A stretch of 64,000 bases of DNA from Xiphydria camelus (taxonomy: Eukaryota; Arthropoda; Insecta; Hymenoptera; Xiphydriidae): positions 26,336,684-26,400,683 of the forward strand of contig OY783198.1 in NCBI GenBank assembly GCA_963678675.1. Direction: 5' to 3'. The notes beneath the pieces were generated by a model. The model was not told the origin of the DNA, did not search any database, and saw nothing but the letters and a program-made list of their open reading frames with translations. How positions within the stretch are numbered: the first letter of the stretch is position 1; the number at the start of each line of letters is the position of its first letter. This document shows positions 48,801-61,377 of the stretch, in pieces. Made by a program: the position numbers and the translations under genes.

Positions 48801-51800
48801 CGTCCAAACGTTACATACGAATTATTGCACGGTTCGCACGCGCGAATTGGACGCAGAGTCGAGTCTGCGGTGATGTGTCTCGAATACAATCGCTTCCATT
48901 TTTTTTTCATCGATCCATCGGGACAGTCGTCGCGACTGTTTAAAGTCCTCAGGAAAAAGAAATATGCATACAACATCCCCCCCAATGGGTTAAACGCTCG
49001 ACGGTGTAGTTAAAAGTAGCCGGTCGTAACTCTTATGACACAGTACCTTCACTGTTACTTGACCGCGATAGTTATGCATATGGAACATCCTCCTCTACGT
49101 TGAATTACACGCTTCGCGCGCGCGCATCGGATAAACCTACCAGGATGCCGCCTGAAATTCATTTAAAATACAATCGCCCCCCCGTGCGCGATATTAATCC
49201 GCCCGCGGTGCTTCGCGTGCTCGGATCCATTAGCGCTTAGTAATATAAAAATGCTGAAATCCGTCTCGGGGGGCAATTTTGAAACCGGACGTCGGTAGGT
49301 GTAACCCGCGAATTAAAGTTCTCGAGTAGCGTGGACCAAATACGGATGACGATACGTTTTCCCCGAAATGCTTGACAGGGATGAAACGCAGACCGATTAA
49401 TTCGTAAATCAGAAAACCTTTCGCGACGCCCGTAAAAGCTCAACGTTTTTCCGTTGAACGAGTGAAACGGAAAGTAACAGTACGCGCCATCGGTCCCTTT
49501 AAAGGGGGTACGCGTCGAGGGGATAGGGGCGCGGGGAGAGCTTTTCGTAACGTACTTTATTAATGAGAACCTGGTCAGCTGTTCGAGTCCCATATGGGGC
49601 CGGCGGCGTCACCCTCGTTCGCCCTCGTATTTCCCTCCCCTCTTCCCCTGCTTTGCCGCCTCACGAGAGAGAGAGAGAGTTTGCACGCGTAACAACCCCC
49701 CCATGGGGGTATCAGCCGTGCGCGCGCGCGCGCGCGCGACGCGTCGTATCGGTGTAGGATTTTTAGGAGAATGGTCGCGCGCAACCCTACGGGGGGTGCG
49801 CCATCAAAAATCAGAAACGAATTAAAGCCCCTCGCGCGCGCGCGCACGTGTGTGTGTGTGTGCACCACCTATGCAAGCGCATCGCGGAGATTCGATGCTT
49901 ATCTGGACACCGGGGGGAGGCGATTTAAACGGCGGGACGAGGAGAGCTTTAAATGGTCTTCGTTTGATCGCGATCACTTGTCGCGCGTCTTTCAGTCCCT
50001 CGTAAAAATGCATCTCGCGAGGATCAACGTCCTCGGAGGAGACCTTACCGTGTTCGGACGTCCTGGGATGTGTCTTTGGCCGCCGGAAGAGTGTCCCGGT
50101 TTGCAGATCGATTCGTCGTGGCGGTAGCGCTTCTGCAATCGATAGTTACGGTAGATCTCGCTCGTCGGTGCGTCGACCCGCGAGGCATAGGCTCGATTCA
50201 CCGTAAAAGAGCGGTACTTCGTTCTCTTCTTTTCCTCGTCGAGATTCACGGAATACGATGAATACGGGATGCGATGGCCATTTCAATTTCCGTATATCCG
50301 CTCGTGTTTCAGCGTAGTCCGAAATTTGCTTTCGCATCCTTTCATCGAAATTGCGATTATTTTCACTAAGTTTTCCTTCTACAAAAACTCATAAATTCTC
50401 TCCCTGTGGCTCTATGCGGACGCGCCGAAGGGGGCGGTAGGGATGCCGACGACCGGCGCGGGGAAATCCGCAAGGGTTGGGAACCGAACAGATGCGCTCG
50501 GCTACCCGTGCGCGGAATCAACGTCGACGCGCCGACGAATCGCAGGGGGTGGTAGGGATTGTCCCTGGTTACCGGTGGTTGGTCCGCCCGCCACGTTCGC
50601 GACACGTGACCGTTGCGCGCCTCCGCCGTTTGCCGTGTGAGTCACGCCGCGGGACCAGCGCTCGTTTGTATGCGCGCGCGTGCTATAATAGCGAAGTGCA
50701 TTGCACGGTGCCCGGGGGGGCGCTTACAAAGAGACCTCCTCCCCCACCGACGCGTCGCGATCGGCCCGCCGATTCTGCCCCTCCGCGCGTACCGCGTATT
50801 TTCAACGAGCGCTGGACCCGCGCTTCGGCGTTCCCGGCCACACGCCGCCGGATGTTTACCGTTGCCTCTCGCGCGCGGAGCCTCGCTCCTAGCCGTCGGA
50901 CAGAGCGGGGCGCATCGCGCGCGCGCGCTCGCAAAGTAACTCGTACACCGGCGTCGTTGCGAATTTTATCGATCGATCCCCGGCCGATTCTCCCCCCCCG
51001 AGGACTGGCGCGCGCGTATCTTCGACAAACGCTGGACACAATCGCGCTCTATATATCGCGCCGCGCGCGCGCGCGCCAGATGTTCACCGTTGCCCATCGA
51101 CGCACTGCTTGTGTACGCCGAGAATCTGCAGCGGCGCGTCGCCGATCTTCACGCCGGCAGAAAACATGTTTTTCGCCGGCGAACGGAGGGAACGCGACCG
51201 CGATAACCTTGACTCGGTAATTTTCTGGTGGAAAATAACAAAACCGTCCTGGTTGCGTGATTTTCGCGAGCGAGAAGGGGCGGCGAAGCTCCGGGTAATC
51301 TCGAGGAACGGACGTAATTATAATCGTGTGTCCTGTGAGAATTTCGTTCCCGAGTGCCATGGTAGCTTCGCCGGAAATTAATATTTAGCGTGATTTCGGC
51401 GATACTTTCGCGCCCGGCCGTTTTTCGAAACTTGGTGCGAATTTACAGAAAAACTCTTCGAGGTAAAAACATCTTCGAGGATCCGGAGAACGTAGCCGCG
51501 ACTAAATAACTCCATCGACCGTTCTCGTGCAGTTTTCGAATCTGGGTGTGCGCAATTAAAGTCGAATTAGCCGTAGGGCCCCGAGCCCCCGCCGTTTGAC
51601 CTCCGGGCGAAAAGTATTTGACGATCGACGCGAGCTTTATCGCGCGGATTGACCCCCGCGCGAACGCATATCGCACATACGTGCGTGCCGCGACCGTTAC
51701 CGTACGGCTTATCTGCCGGAGATTTCGCGTGCAGCAATAAACGCGCGTATCGTGCCGTGCAGGTCTTGCGCGAGGTCAAGCAACGACGGCTGCAGCAGAA

Positions 51801-52341
51801 GCAAGTAGCCGGCCGCGATGCGACGCGGTTTGACAAATCGCCTCGGATGATAAGCGCGTGGGAGGAGTGTCGAATTTATCGCGAGGGTCCGTCTCGGTGG
51901 TAGCCGCAAGGTCGTGCATCGATACGCCGCGTGAGACTTTTTTCTTCCGTAGGATTTTCTAAAAAATCGCGATCCCTCGTGGATCGAGCGTGCGAAACTG
52001 TTACGCCGTTTCGATGCACGGATTGCACATTTGGGTCGCCTCGCTCGAGTAGGCCGTGACTGACAGCCTCAGCCGCTTCCACGGAGGTACACGAGTGTGA
52101 GGTCACGGCGTACAAGGCGGAGTACCTCGCGGCGGTAGCGCGCTGGTATATAAGAGATAGAGATGCGCTGCCGCGTCGTCGGCGCTTACGTGCTCCGCCG
52201 TTGTGCCGGGGAAAAATACGCCCGGCTCCGGCAGTGCGTTTAGACTCGTGTTTCTGGAGAGGCGAGCGTGGAAATTCGTATCGCAAAGATATCGGAGCTA
52301 CTTTGTCTTTCGGGGAAGTTTACTGTGCAACGCTAAACTTA

Positions 52342-52926
52342 GGCCGCGGACACACTATTGTCACGTCACGTGAACTCACGCGATAGCACGTAGCATGGGA
52401 CAATAAAATCGCCGATATCTTAACCCATTTGTTTCGCGTGACGTGACGGCAGTATGTCTCTGATGGATTTGAATATATCGTCGGTCTTATCGCGTAAGGG
52501 CGTGTCTCGGAAAATTTGAAAATTGAGTTAAGACCGCCAATAGGTGGCTTAAGCCTTATATTTTCATCTTACGACCCGGCGTACCTCAACATTTTATACT
52601 TTTGCTATTCCCCGTGTATTTTTTTCGTCGTATCTCAAAATAATCAAAATTTAAATCTCACGTATAGGCGTAACTTAGGATAGGCCCGTACGTGTGATTT
52701 AAAAGGCATCGGGCGCATAATTTTATACATAAAAAAAATCACCAAGCTATACAAATAATTGGAGAACTTATTCACAATGAAAAATCGTGAAATATTTAAA
52801 ATCGCTCTCCTGAGAAGTCATCAAGACTGAGATACGATCGACGACGTGATAAAATATTAAATTACATTCTTCGAGCGTCCCGTGAACTCGTGAGCTCACG
52901 TGACGTGACAATAGTGTGTCCCCGGC
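52342..52926. mobile_element. MITE with about 35-bp GC-rich ends
   Basis: GGCCGCGGACACACTATTGT with CACGTCACGTGA is mirrored by TCACGTGACGTGACAATAGT and GTGTCCCCGGC. It directly abuts a fold-back repeat, suggesting a nested insertion. Confidence 0.87.
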
Positions 52927-53089
52927 TTTACTCGCATCTCATTACCTATAAGCTACTGGCTCATATTTGTATAATACTTTTTTGAAGATTATGTTTCAAT
53001 CTACAAGAAAGTCTTATAACGATACAGGCCAAAAATTCATCGATAATGAGATAATAGCGATTTGAGTTTCTTTTCTAGCCGAGTAAGTT
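52927..53089. mobile_element. Fold-back repeat, copy 4 (5' truncated)
   Basis: It lacks the first arm block (about 15 bases) present in copies 1 and 3, and ends CTAGCCGAGTAAGTT. The truncation falls at the junction with the 52342-52926 element. Confidence 0.75.
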
Positions 53090-53109
53090 TAGCCTCGTAT
53101 GGTATACCT

Positions 53110-53324
53110 GCTCTCGGCGTCACGGATTCTGTCGCTGGTGACTTTTTAAAATGTGATTTTTAAGCATACCAGCCGATCAAAAATTAATTCTCATGTTCTC
53201 ACCAGCTACGGCAACATTTGCCCTGGTTAATGAAAGCATGAGAATTGATCGATCATTGATTAGTACGTCAAAAAATGACATTTTAAAAAGTCACCTGCAA
53301 ACAAAATCCGTAACGCCGGAAGTA
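53110..53324. mobile_element. MITE, CTCGGCGTCACGGATT family, copy 1
   Basis: CTCTCGGCGTCACGGATTCT and the inverted AAAATCCGTAACGCCGGAAG end the element. It is homologous to 59557-59890 and lies 175 bases before the gene C terminal exon. Confidence 0.82.
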
Positions 53325-53498
53325 CGACGGAGTTCGAATTGTAGGAAAAACCTCGAGATTGTAAAATTCGAAAATCGAAATACGCTGTTAATCGGCACGA
53401 ATAATATTTAAAAATGCATGTATTTCGAACGTGCAGAACGCGTCGAATTCGTAACCCGAGCAACGCGCCTGACGTACGCTTTCCGTTTCCTGTTGCAG

Positions 53499-53599
53499 AC
53501 TTCATGAAGAGCCGCAAGCGCTCGCTGAGCGGCTCCCCGAAGAGCATGGTGGAACCGCCGGAGAAGATCGCGCGCAACGCGGGACAGATACGCAGCTAA
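53499..53599 (+). CDS. dap: Gene C coding exon 2: PIP-box/degron tail
   Basis: Terminal exon of gene C. The acceptor is TTGCAG|AC, with AG at 53497-53498. The split codon G+AC gives D212, restoring QSSITDFMKSRKR (Q207 to R219). This fits the PIP degron pattern Q..I-TD-F-(hydrophobic) with a basic residue at +4 (K218). TD is intact here, unlike in gene A, but the second aromatic is Met. The tail continues SLSGSPKSM and ends GQIRS-stop. The basic cluster KSRKR may also serve as part of an NLS. The expected behaviour is PCNA-dependent ubiquitination in S phase, as described for p21 and Drosophila Dacapo; activity of this particular motif is inference. The intron lies in the same codon and phase as in gene A. 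Confidence 0.93.
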
Positions 53600-56500
53600 G
53601 CCCTCCTCCTCTCCCTGTGACAAGAAACAAACAAACAAAAGCGCGCGCGCGCGCGCACTTGCCCCGCGCGTCAAGATGCGGAGGAGTACGGCGCGGAAGA
53701 GCGCGCAGGGTCCCTTGGCTGTGCCATTCACGTAGATTTATCCGCCTGACACGCAAAACGACCGAGAATATTACGTCACAAAGCGCGAAGCAGAGCCCGG
53801 CCCCGCACGTGTGAATCTTCGCGGAGCGGATTTTCGTGCGAGCGCGGCGCCACTCCCTCGCCTCTCTCCCCCCTCCTCGCCGCCGCGCGCAACGACGCCG
53901 CGGAGAGGGGGGCGGAGCGGTGCGCACGCGCGCGCGTTGGACGCACGCGTGAATCGCGAGGGAATAATGAGAAGTGAAAATAGCGCGAGGCGATTCGCGT
54001 CGACGCCATTGTTTTACGGAGTGCCGGAGAAAATCGCGCGGGAAGCGAAGCACGCGCGCGCACGGGGAAAGAGACGAAGGAGAGAGAGGGAGGAGGGAGA
54101 GAGAGAGAGAGAGAGAGAGGAGAGGAGAGGAGAGAAAGTGCGAGATATCCCAGTTGTCACTTTCATTTAACGTTTCTGTCGTAGGCTAGGCAAATTAGGG
54201 TAAGAGATAAGTTGTCCAAATTTATTGTAATATATTTCTTCGTTTGGTTTTTCGGATCACAGTATGCGAGTGCGAATAAACGCGCGCGAGCCCCCCGCCG
54301 CCCACTCCCCCCACGTAATCGTCGACGCGCCTCGGCCGGGACGCTTCTGAATTGAAGCGCGCGTCGGCGTCGGAGGCTGGATAAAATCGCTCCGATCGCG
54401 ATGACGACTGGCGTTTCAACGCAGAAGGGTGCCGCGCGCGAGCAGCGGGGGGAACGAGCAAACTTCACGACAATAGTAGATACACGTACAAACAACGCTG
54501 CGTAACCCCCTCCCATTTCAACCCCTTAACTCACTCTCACCGTATGGACACAAATATACAGATTAGCGGTTAAGCAATTAAATCGTAGTTTAAGGAAGAG
54601 TCTTCTATGTATTCTTACGCGTCTGTGTGTGTTGGTCGCTTTGGATCGTTGATATTGGTCGGGCACGATCGTGGTTCTTATCGGCGGTGGGTCTCCTTCG
54701 AAATCGATCGATCGCGAGTCGTTCACGGCGCGGGATTCGCGCGATTCGAGGGAGAACCCGTGGAAGATCGGTTCCCGCTTCGACGTGCGGCTCTGCGGAG
54801 GATCGTCTTCGTGGTCTGCAAGGTGAATATTTCGGGACACTTCGACGGCCGTCCGACGTGGAAACCTCGGACGTCCGTCGAAGCTTTCGACGTATGGGAA
54901 ATTGGGAAGAGGATTCGATTTGGTATAATATTTTGTCGAATGCGATGGGATTTTTTTTTTTTTGATCGGTACCATTCATAGCGCGTTTCGCGTCACTCCC
55001 GACCACTTTTGTCTCTGGAGCGGTGCGAAATAAAAAAAAATTAGGAGAGTCGACAGTTCAAATAATTCCCTTTCAAAATAGTCGTCGAAAGATCGTAGCT
55101 CGCGCACAAAAACAGAAAGGGACGCGTCGGAAATCGATCCCAGAAGATCCCGGCGAGTCGCGAAACGTTCCGAAAAAATTCGGCATCGATCGACAATCGC
55201 GGAGCGATTGTCGTCCCCCTTCGAAAACGACGCCCGGAGGGTCTAGGCGAGCCCGAAGAAGCCACGTCGAAGACATCTGTGGTTTACTCCGGCGCGAGAG
55301 AGGCGAGAAGTTCTCTCGCAATTATTTTCGAAAGACGCGAACGGCGAGTTCGTCGGTGCGGCGATTTTGAGTATCGACGCGACGAGGAACTCCGTCGACG
55401 AAAGTACGATGCGCGACCATCTTTTCGACGTTCGTTTCGCGCTTTCCGCGAGAATCTTTCGAGGATCGATCGCGCAGAGATCTTTCGACGACGCCACGGA
55501 GACGATCGTTCGCGGGCCGCTCGTCGCGATTGAGAGAAAGAGCGAGCGAGAGAGAGAAAACGAGAGCGAGAGAAAGAGAGAGAACTTGGAGAAGAAAGAG
55601 ACAAGAGAATGAAAGATATTGCGCGCGAGAGAGAGAGAGAGTGAGAGTGAGAGACGGATCAGTTAGAAGGGCGAAAGAGAGATGTAAAGTAGCTATATTA
55701 TAGTTCGTTACCCAAGAGTTTAAGCATTGATCTCCTGTACGACTTTATGAAAGTACAGCCGATGCCAAATCATCATCCCTCGAATTTCTTTTTTTCTCGT
55801 ACCTTCAAACGAGGACCCTTCCCCCCCCCCTCCTTGCCAGGAAAATCCACCCCTCTTCCCGCCTCTTTCTTTTATTTTCTCAGCTTATCCGTCCTCCGAT
55901 ATCCTTTCCCGATGTTCTTTCGAAATCCCGTTATTTATGTCGCTTTTACAAATTTTCAGTCTCCCGAGAACACGAGACGCGCCACCGATTGTCCTCCTCC
56001 TTCCCCGCCTCCGCGTTCCACGACCATATCTACTTACCTCTCCGTGTCACACCGAGGAAAAAAAATTCGTTGCGGCAACTATAATATTTTCGACCCAACT
56101 GCTCCAGTTTTGCAATCAGGGCCAGTTTTATACAATTATCGCAACAATTCTTTCGTTCCGGTAATGAAAAATAGTCGCAACAGTTATAAAAAAAAAACTG
56201 GTAGGTACTGATTACCGAACCAGAGCAATTGAGTTCGAAATAGCTGTCACAACCGCATTTATTTCTATCAGTGCGCGCGTAGTGCTCGGGCGAGTTCTTT
56301 TTCGATCGCTACGAGAAAGTCCGGCGAGAATCGCGATGCGGAAACTCTCATTCGGCGACCTCGCCGGGGGGGAAGCCCGCGCGCGTTTGCAATGCATTTT
56401 TTAACACGTCGAACTCGCGAGGAGGAGTCGCACGATTTTATCGGGTAGTGCAACGAGGCCGTCGTCATCGTCAAAGCGGTGGACGAACGTTCGAGTCTTC

Positions 56501-58230
56501 TAGAGTTTTACGGAATTTTTTACCGCTCCCTCTCGACGTCAAACGCGCGCGGAGAAGCCGCTCCCTCGTCGGAGACTCTCGTAAAGAGCGTCGATTGCGA
56601 AATTTCTCGTCCGATCGGCTTCTTCGGAAGAACGAAAGAGGAGGGAGTGGAAGAACTCCTCCGGGTCAATTTCGAGCGGTCCCCGCCCCCGAGGCCGAAT
56701 TTTGGAATGGTGACATTTGTTTGCCCTTGAATTATTTCGCGAGGAAAACGCGAGAGGAGAAATCCGACTACGTACAAAATTTAGCGATCGATCGTAAATC
56801 TGTTTTCCACCCAATCGAGGAGCACCGGAGGTGCATCCACGCGCGGGCGCGCGCGTCGATATCTCGTTTTCGAATTTTACGGTGGCAGCTGATTTTTCTC
56901 CATTTTTTTACATCCCGATCAAGCCGCCCACGATATATTAATATCCCGACATTTGTTTCTCCTTATTATTTTCTTCATCTTTTCCTTGAGATTATAGCCC
57001 AAAAAATACGACTGGTGGTTACAAGCTATTTTTTCGCGGAAACACCAAGCAAGAAAACACGACCGGCTGAAACCGTAGTGAGACGAGTACGCGGATGCGT
57101 TCGGTTTCCAGAGAAGCCTGAAGAAAGAGAGAGGGGAGGGAAAGAGAGATAGACGGAAAGAGAGAGGGAAGGGGAGAGAAAGCAGGAAAGAGGAAAAGAG
57201 AGAAAAAGGGAAAGTGTTACCACGCAGTTGTCGCGAGCGAAATGCGAAATTCGGCAGAATCTCGAGTTTCGTCGCCCGGGCATTTTTTTTTTCCTCCTCA
57301 AATTCGCACCTTTCCGGCCCGCCAACTTTTCCGTCGAGCGACTGGATTCGCTCGATCGACGCCTCCCGACGCTTTCGGGAAAGAATTGCCGAGTGGTGCG
57401 CGCTTGCGCGCGCGCCTCTCGCGCGAGCGTGAAATTCTCGAAGGGGGAAGGAGAGCGGCGATACATTCGAGCCCGAAGCATCGAGAAGAGTTCAAATCCA
57501 AATAGTAAAATAAATCTTTGGTACAAGTCTGTCTATAGGGATTCTCTAATGACGCGTGTATACTTTGTTGCGACGTTTCGCGTCGACCGTAGACGAAAAC
57601 GAGAAAAGCCGGGGGGCCCCCTCCCGCCGCGGCATTTCGCGATAAGAAGCCCCCCCTCCGCGAAAGCGATACGAGCCGACGAACGCATCCCCCGCTTTTC
57701 CGAGATCTCGGAAGCGGCCACTGCGCGCGTACCGACGGAAATCGAGCGGAACGGCGTATCGCTGCGGCGGCGGCGGCTCCTCGCGGAGTCTAAAATATAA
57801 AAAATAGCAAAAAGCAAAAACTTATATCTATGTAACCCTGTGATGTATTAGTATGATCTCAGTAAGCGTAACTTAGCGTGTACTTTTAACGTGTAATTAG
57901 ATTTATCGACCGATTGTAATATGTAGAGCAGAGAATTAGAGAGAGAGAGAGAGAGAGAGTGTGTGCGTGTATGTGTGGTAAAGAGAAAATGATACGCACG
58001 AACGAGCGAGAAAGCGAGCGGGCGAATGGTAGCGCGAGAGAATAAAAGAGAATAGGACACCCAGTGAATCAGGCCTTAACTTTCCGAAGTTAGCAGTCTC
58101 GGTACAATAAGAACTAAATATGTAATAATAATACAATTCTATAAACCTTAATTGTAAGAGAGTCTAAAAAACTAACATGTACAAGTAAATACAGCGCTAT
58201 TGTTTATTAAAAAAAATACAGAAAGAACGG
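53600..58230 (+). other. Probable long 3' UTR of gene C
   Basis: No gene is recognised after the gene C stop. The stretch is CpG-rich with purine runs (GA tracts near 54100, 55550, 57130 and 57940). It contains AATAAA at 54275-54280, 57509-57514 and 58041-58046, and becomes A/T-rich at 57790-58225, ending in TTTATTAAAAAAAATAC. Which signal is used cannot be decided from sequence. A MITE lies inside at 56049-56273. Confidence 0.35.
56049..56273 (-). mobile_element. MITE, CACCGAGGAAAA family
   Basis: Reverse-complement homologue of 62898-63106. It shares GCAACTATAATATTTTCGAC, CAGTTTTATACAATTATCGC and the end TTTATTTCTATCAGTG. Confidence 0.8.
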
Positions 58231-59556
58231 CGTTCGTCTCCTTTCTTCCTTTTCTCTTTTTTCGATCCGTCCATCCCGATGGATATCCAACTACGTCCTG
58301 TGAAAGAATCTAGCACAGGTTAACGTCGCGTTCGATAAATCACGGATGCAGCGTCCGGAGGACGAAGTTCGCCATCCACCTGTTGCATCGTTACGCCGAC
58401 AAACGATAAATCGGTACGTATACATCGTGGTCCTCGGAATAGCGTCGTCGATTGCACCTAGCCTCTCTCCCAAACGTGCCTTATCGCTCGATAAGACTGC
58501 AAGGCGAGAACTGCGAGATAACGACTCATAACCTTGACGAATTGGCGAACGGTCAACTTTGTTTACAAATAATCGAAAGTCGCTCATCGTTACAGCGGCT
58601 CTGTTTTAAAATTCGAACCGGTCACATTGGCGCGCGATTTCGTAGACCTCCGGAAACGCGACACATGGTACGTATGAAATGCAATTTGTGCAAAGGTGAT
58701 GACATATTTATTTTTCAGACGATATATCGCCGTCAAATTTAAATCGTTCGAAATAACGTAGTTATGTGTGTTTAGTCACGCTCGTTCGCGATAACCTACT
58801 TCGGGAATATCAGTAATTCCATACATGGGCACATCTATAAACACGGAACACCCTTCCGCTTCCTCTATCTTTCTTCCTCTCTCCCCTCTTTTCCTCTCTC
58901 TCTCTCACTCTCTCCCTCTCTCTCTCTTGGCTTCCGTTCTTCAGTGACGTTACGAGAGGGAAGCCCTCCGTCGCAGAAGGTCAGCCGTTGTTACGGGGAG
59001 ACGCACACGTGCAGAATCCGGCGCGCGAGGGCCCCGAAAAAATTGAGAGAGAGAGAGAGTGCAGGTGCGGAGGGAATCCGGAGGAGTGCATGCGCCTACC
59101 TGAGGTTCGGACGCGGCAGGTGCGCGAGATCGGTATACGTATACTCGCTCGAATCTCTTCTTCGCGTCGTGGTTATACATGTTTACGAGAAAGATGTTTT
59201 ATTAGGGGTTGGAAGAAGAGGGTGGGAAGAAAAAGAAGAGGGGCTGAGGAAGCGGAGGCGTAACGGTCAAAATCGACCTTGGCTCGACTCGTACGCGGTC
59301 CTTTTTGAATTTTGAACGCACCGCCGTAATTACGCACGTATAGCGCGCTCGTGCGATTGGATAACCTGTCGAGCAGCAGGTGCAGCTGGGTGAGAAATTT
59401 GCAGACGTGGAAGCTGCACTTTTCGGAATTTTTTCCACGGCAATCGCGAAATGAAATTTTCATTCGTGGGTGAAAGTGGAGGGAGGGTGATCCTCGGCTG
59501 CTGTTTAAAATTATAACGACAGGAACAAGTGCAGACTGCGAGGTGCTGTACGTACC

Positions 59557-59890
59557 TACTCCCGGCGTCACGGATTCTGTCGCTGGTGATATTTGAAAAC
59601 GTTATTTTTGGAAACTCTTACCAGCCAATGGGCTAATTAAATCGCATATCGATACCTCACTTTGAAAACCTCGTAAGTGCAATTTTTGACCAAAATGCCA
59701 TTTATAGCTTACTGCGTTAAGGTTTAAAATCTGAACACAATAAGCTATAAATGGCATTTTTGTCAAAAATTGCATATGTACTTTCATTAACTACGGCGGC
59801 ATCAACCCTTGCTGATGAAGGCATGAGAATTAATTATTAATTCGGTAGTACGTTAAAAAATGACACTTTGAATCCGTGACGCCGGGAGTA
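59557..59890. mobile_element. MITE, CTCCCGGCGTCACGGATT family, copy 2
   Basis: TACTCCCGGCGTCACGGATT and the inverted AATCCGTGACGCCGGGAGTA end the element. An extra inner palindrome (GCCATTTATAGCTTACTG with AATAAGCTATAAATGGC) is absent from copy 1. Confidence 0.9.
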
Positions 59891-60156
59891 CATACATATT
59901 AGACTTCGGACAAAACGAAGCGCGCACGCCAATAGACAGTGCAGCTCTACGCGCGCCCGTGGCTGCACTGGGGCCTTGCGACTGCCGTTCCGAGAAGTCC
60001 CATTGTCGGTGTAGCGGTAACGCGATGCACCATGTCGAGTCGTGCGTATACAATAACGACGTGTACGCTGTGACATACGCACACCCGGGCATTATGGTGC
60101 TAATGTGGGCAGAGAAGCGTCGCAGTCACGTCGAGATTATTCGGTATTTGCATAAA

Positions 60157-60370
60157 AAGATATTCATATTTTTAAATTCAATTTGTAAACCGCACATATA
60201 TCATAAGAAATAATTATTCATTGAGTTTCAAATGCGTTTCTCTCTGCGAGATTGTGACATCGAGCAACGAGTGCGAGAGAGATAATCTTACGAGACGATG
60301 ACGTAGCTGCATTTCTAAATAAGACCAAAAGTGAAATATGAAAAAATACAGAGGCGATTAAGTTTTGTTA
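60157..60370 (+). repeat. Dispersed repeat, ACGTAGCTGCATTT family, copy 3
   Basis: It shares TTCATATTTTTAAATTCAAT, AATAATTATTCATTGAGTTT, GCGTTTCTCTCTG and GACGTAGCTGCATTTC with copy 2. Confidence 0.78.
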
Positions 60371-61089
60371 GGTTTTTCGAACCTACGATAAAAAGAAATT
60401 AGTGAGAAGACCGAACTGTTGAGCGCCAGAAAAAGAAATACAGGCGCTGTTTTTCCGAAACAATGTTGCGGTGCACTCGCGCGACGATATTTTCCACGCG
60501 TTTCTATTATTACCGATGCACCGTGGCGCTCACGTTCGTTGCAACTGCAGCGCGTCGCTCGCCCTTGACTCGTACGAAGGCTTAGCCGGGAGACTACATT
60601 TTGCGAAAGCTCGCGAAAGTTTCGACGCGCGTTACGAGACGTCGCTGTCTCGCAGACTTGGCGCGGAAAGAAAAAGCGCTGCACCTCGTCCGGAATACGA
60701 ATATAACGTCCCTAATTGGACGATGGATTTGCATATGAATTAACGATTGTTCTCCCGGATTTTCTGGGAGGCACAATTATATATGACGTTTATATATTCC
60801 GAGGAACGACTTCCACGTCAGGAAGCGACGTAGACGGACCGAAATTACAGCTGTCGCGCGGACGTACGCGTCCGTCGCGCTTCGTGGAAGCATTTTTTCG
60901 ATTACGGATTTTACGCGGTACACGCGTATCGGTACGTCCTTCGATCGCCGGTTTTTGCACTTTTTTTCGAGTCTACCAAATGTGGTACTACGAGAGGTAT
61001 CGTTCGTTTTTACGCGGAGGTAAGTTAATACGTCACGCGTGGTGATACGGAAAATCCTTTTTTTTCCGAAATACGAACGACCGAATCTA

Positions 61090-61377
61090 CACCGAGAGAA
61101 ATAATTGGTGGTACTAAAAAAATTGTTTCTTCAATCAAAAACGTTATACAGTTCCAGAACCAAGTCACGGTTTTCCCGTGCACAGGGAAATATTTTACAA
61201 GTTCGGGTAATTATTTCTTTCGCGCAGGAAGAACTTCTTGTCCCAACGAAGGTATTCTTGAGCCAAGAATTTATATGTTCTTCAACCAGGGGAATCCGTA
61301 TTCTTGAAAACTTGTAAGATCGTATTTTCTTCACTCAAGAAATATTCGTTTGATACTAGCGTTTATTGTTCTCATTG
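61090..61377 (+). mobile_element. MITE, CACCGAGAGA family, TA-flanked
   Basis: CACCGAGAGAAATAATTGGT to TTATTGTTCTCATTG, with TA at 61088-61089 and 61378-61379. Its sequence matches the reverse complement of 39633-39935, including TTTCGCGCAGGAAGAA. Confidence 0.85.

Larger units (their letters stand above)
44855..53498 (+). other. Intron of gene C (8.6 kb), no gene recognised
   Basis: Bounded by GTAAGC and TGTTGCAG. The 5' end carries a 184-bp tandem repeat array. The middle (46000-52300) is mostly CpG-dense unique sequence with simple repeats (C18 at 46482-46499, a GC-alternating run near 49722, a TG run near 49848). The 3' end carries three abutting repeat elements. A TATATAAG at about 52146 could be an internal promoter, but no transcript structure supports it. 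Confidence 0.8.

Noticed and set aside
52146..52153. TATATAAG as an internal promoter of gene C
   Set aside because: A lone TATA-like word without a supported exon or initiator downstream in a very large sequence.
54596..56500. miR-7-type target sites in the gene C 3' UTR, as known for Drosophila dacapo
   Set aside because: Only six-base GTCTTC matches were seen (for example near 54600 and 56490). No GTCTTCCA eight-mer was found, so the evidence is at chance level.
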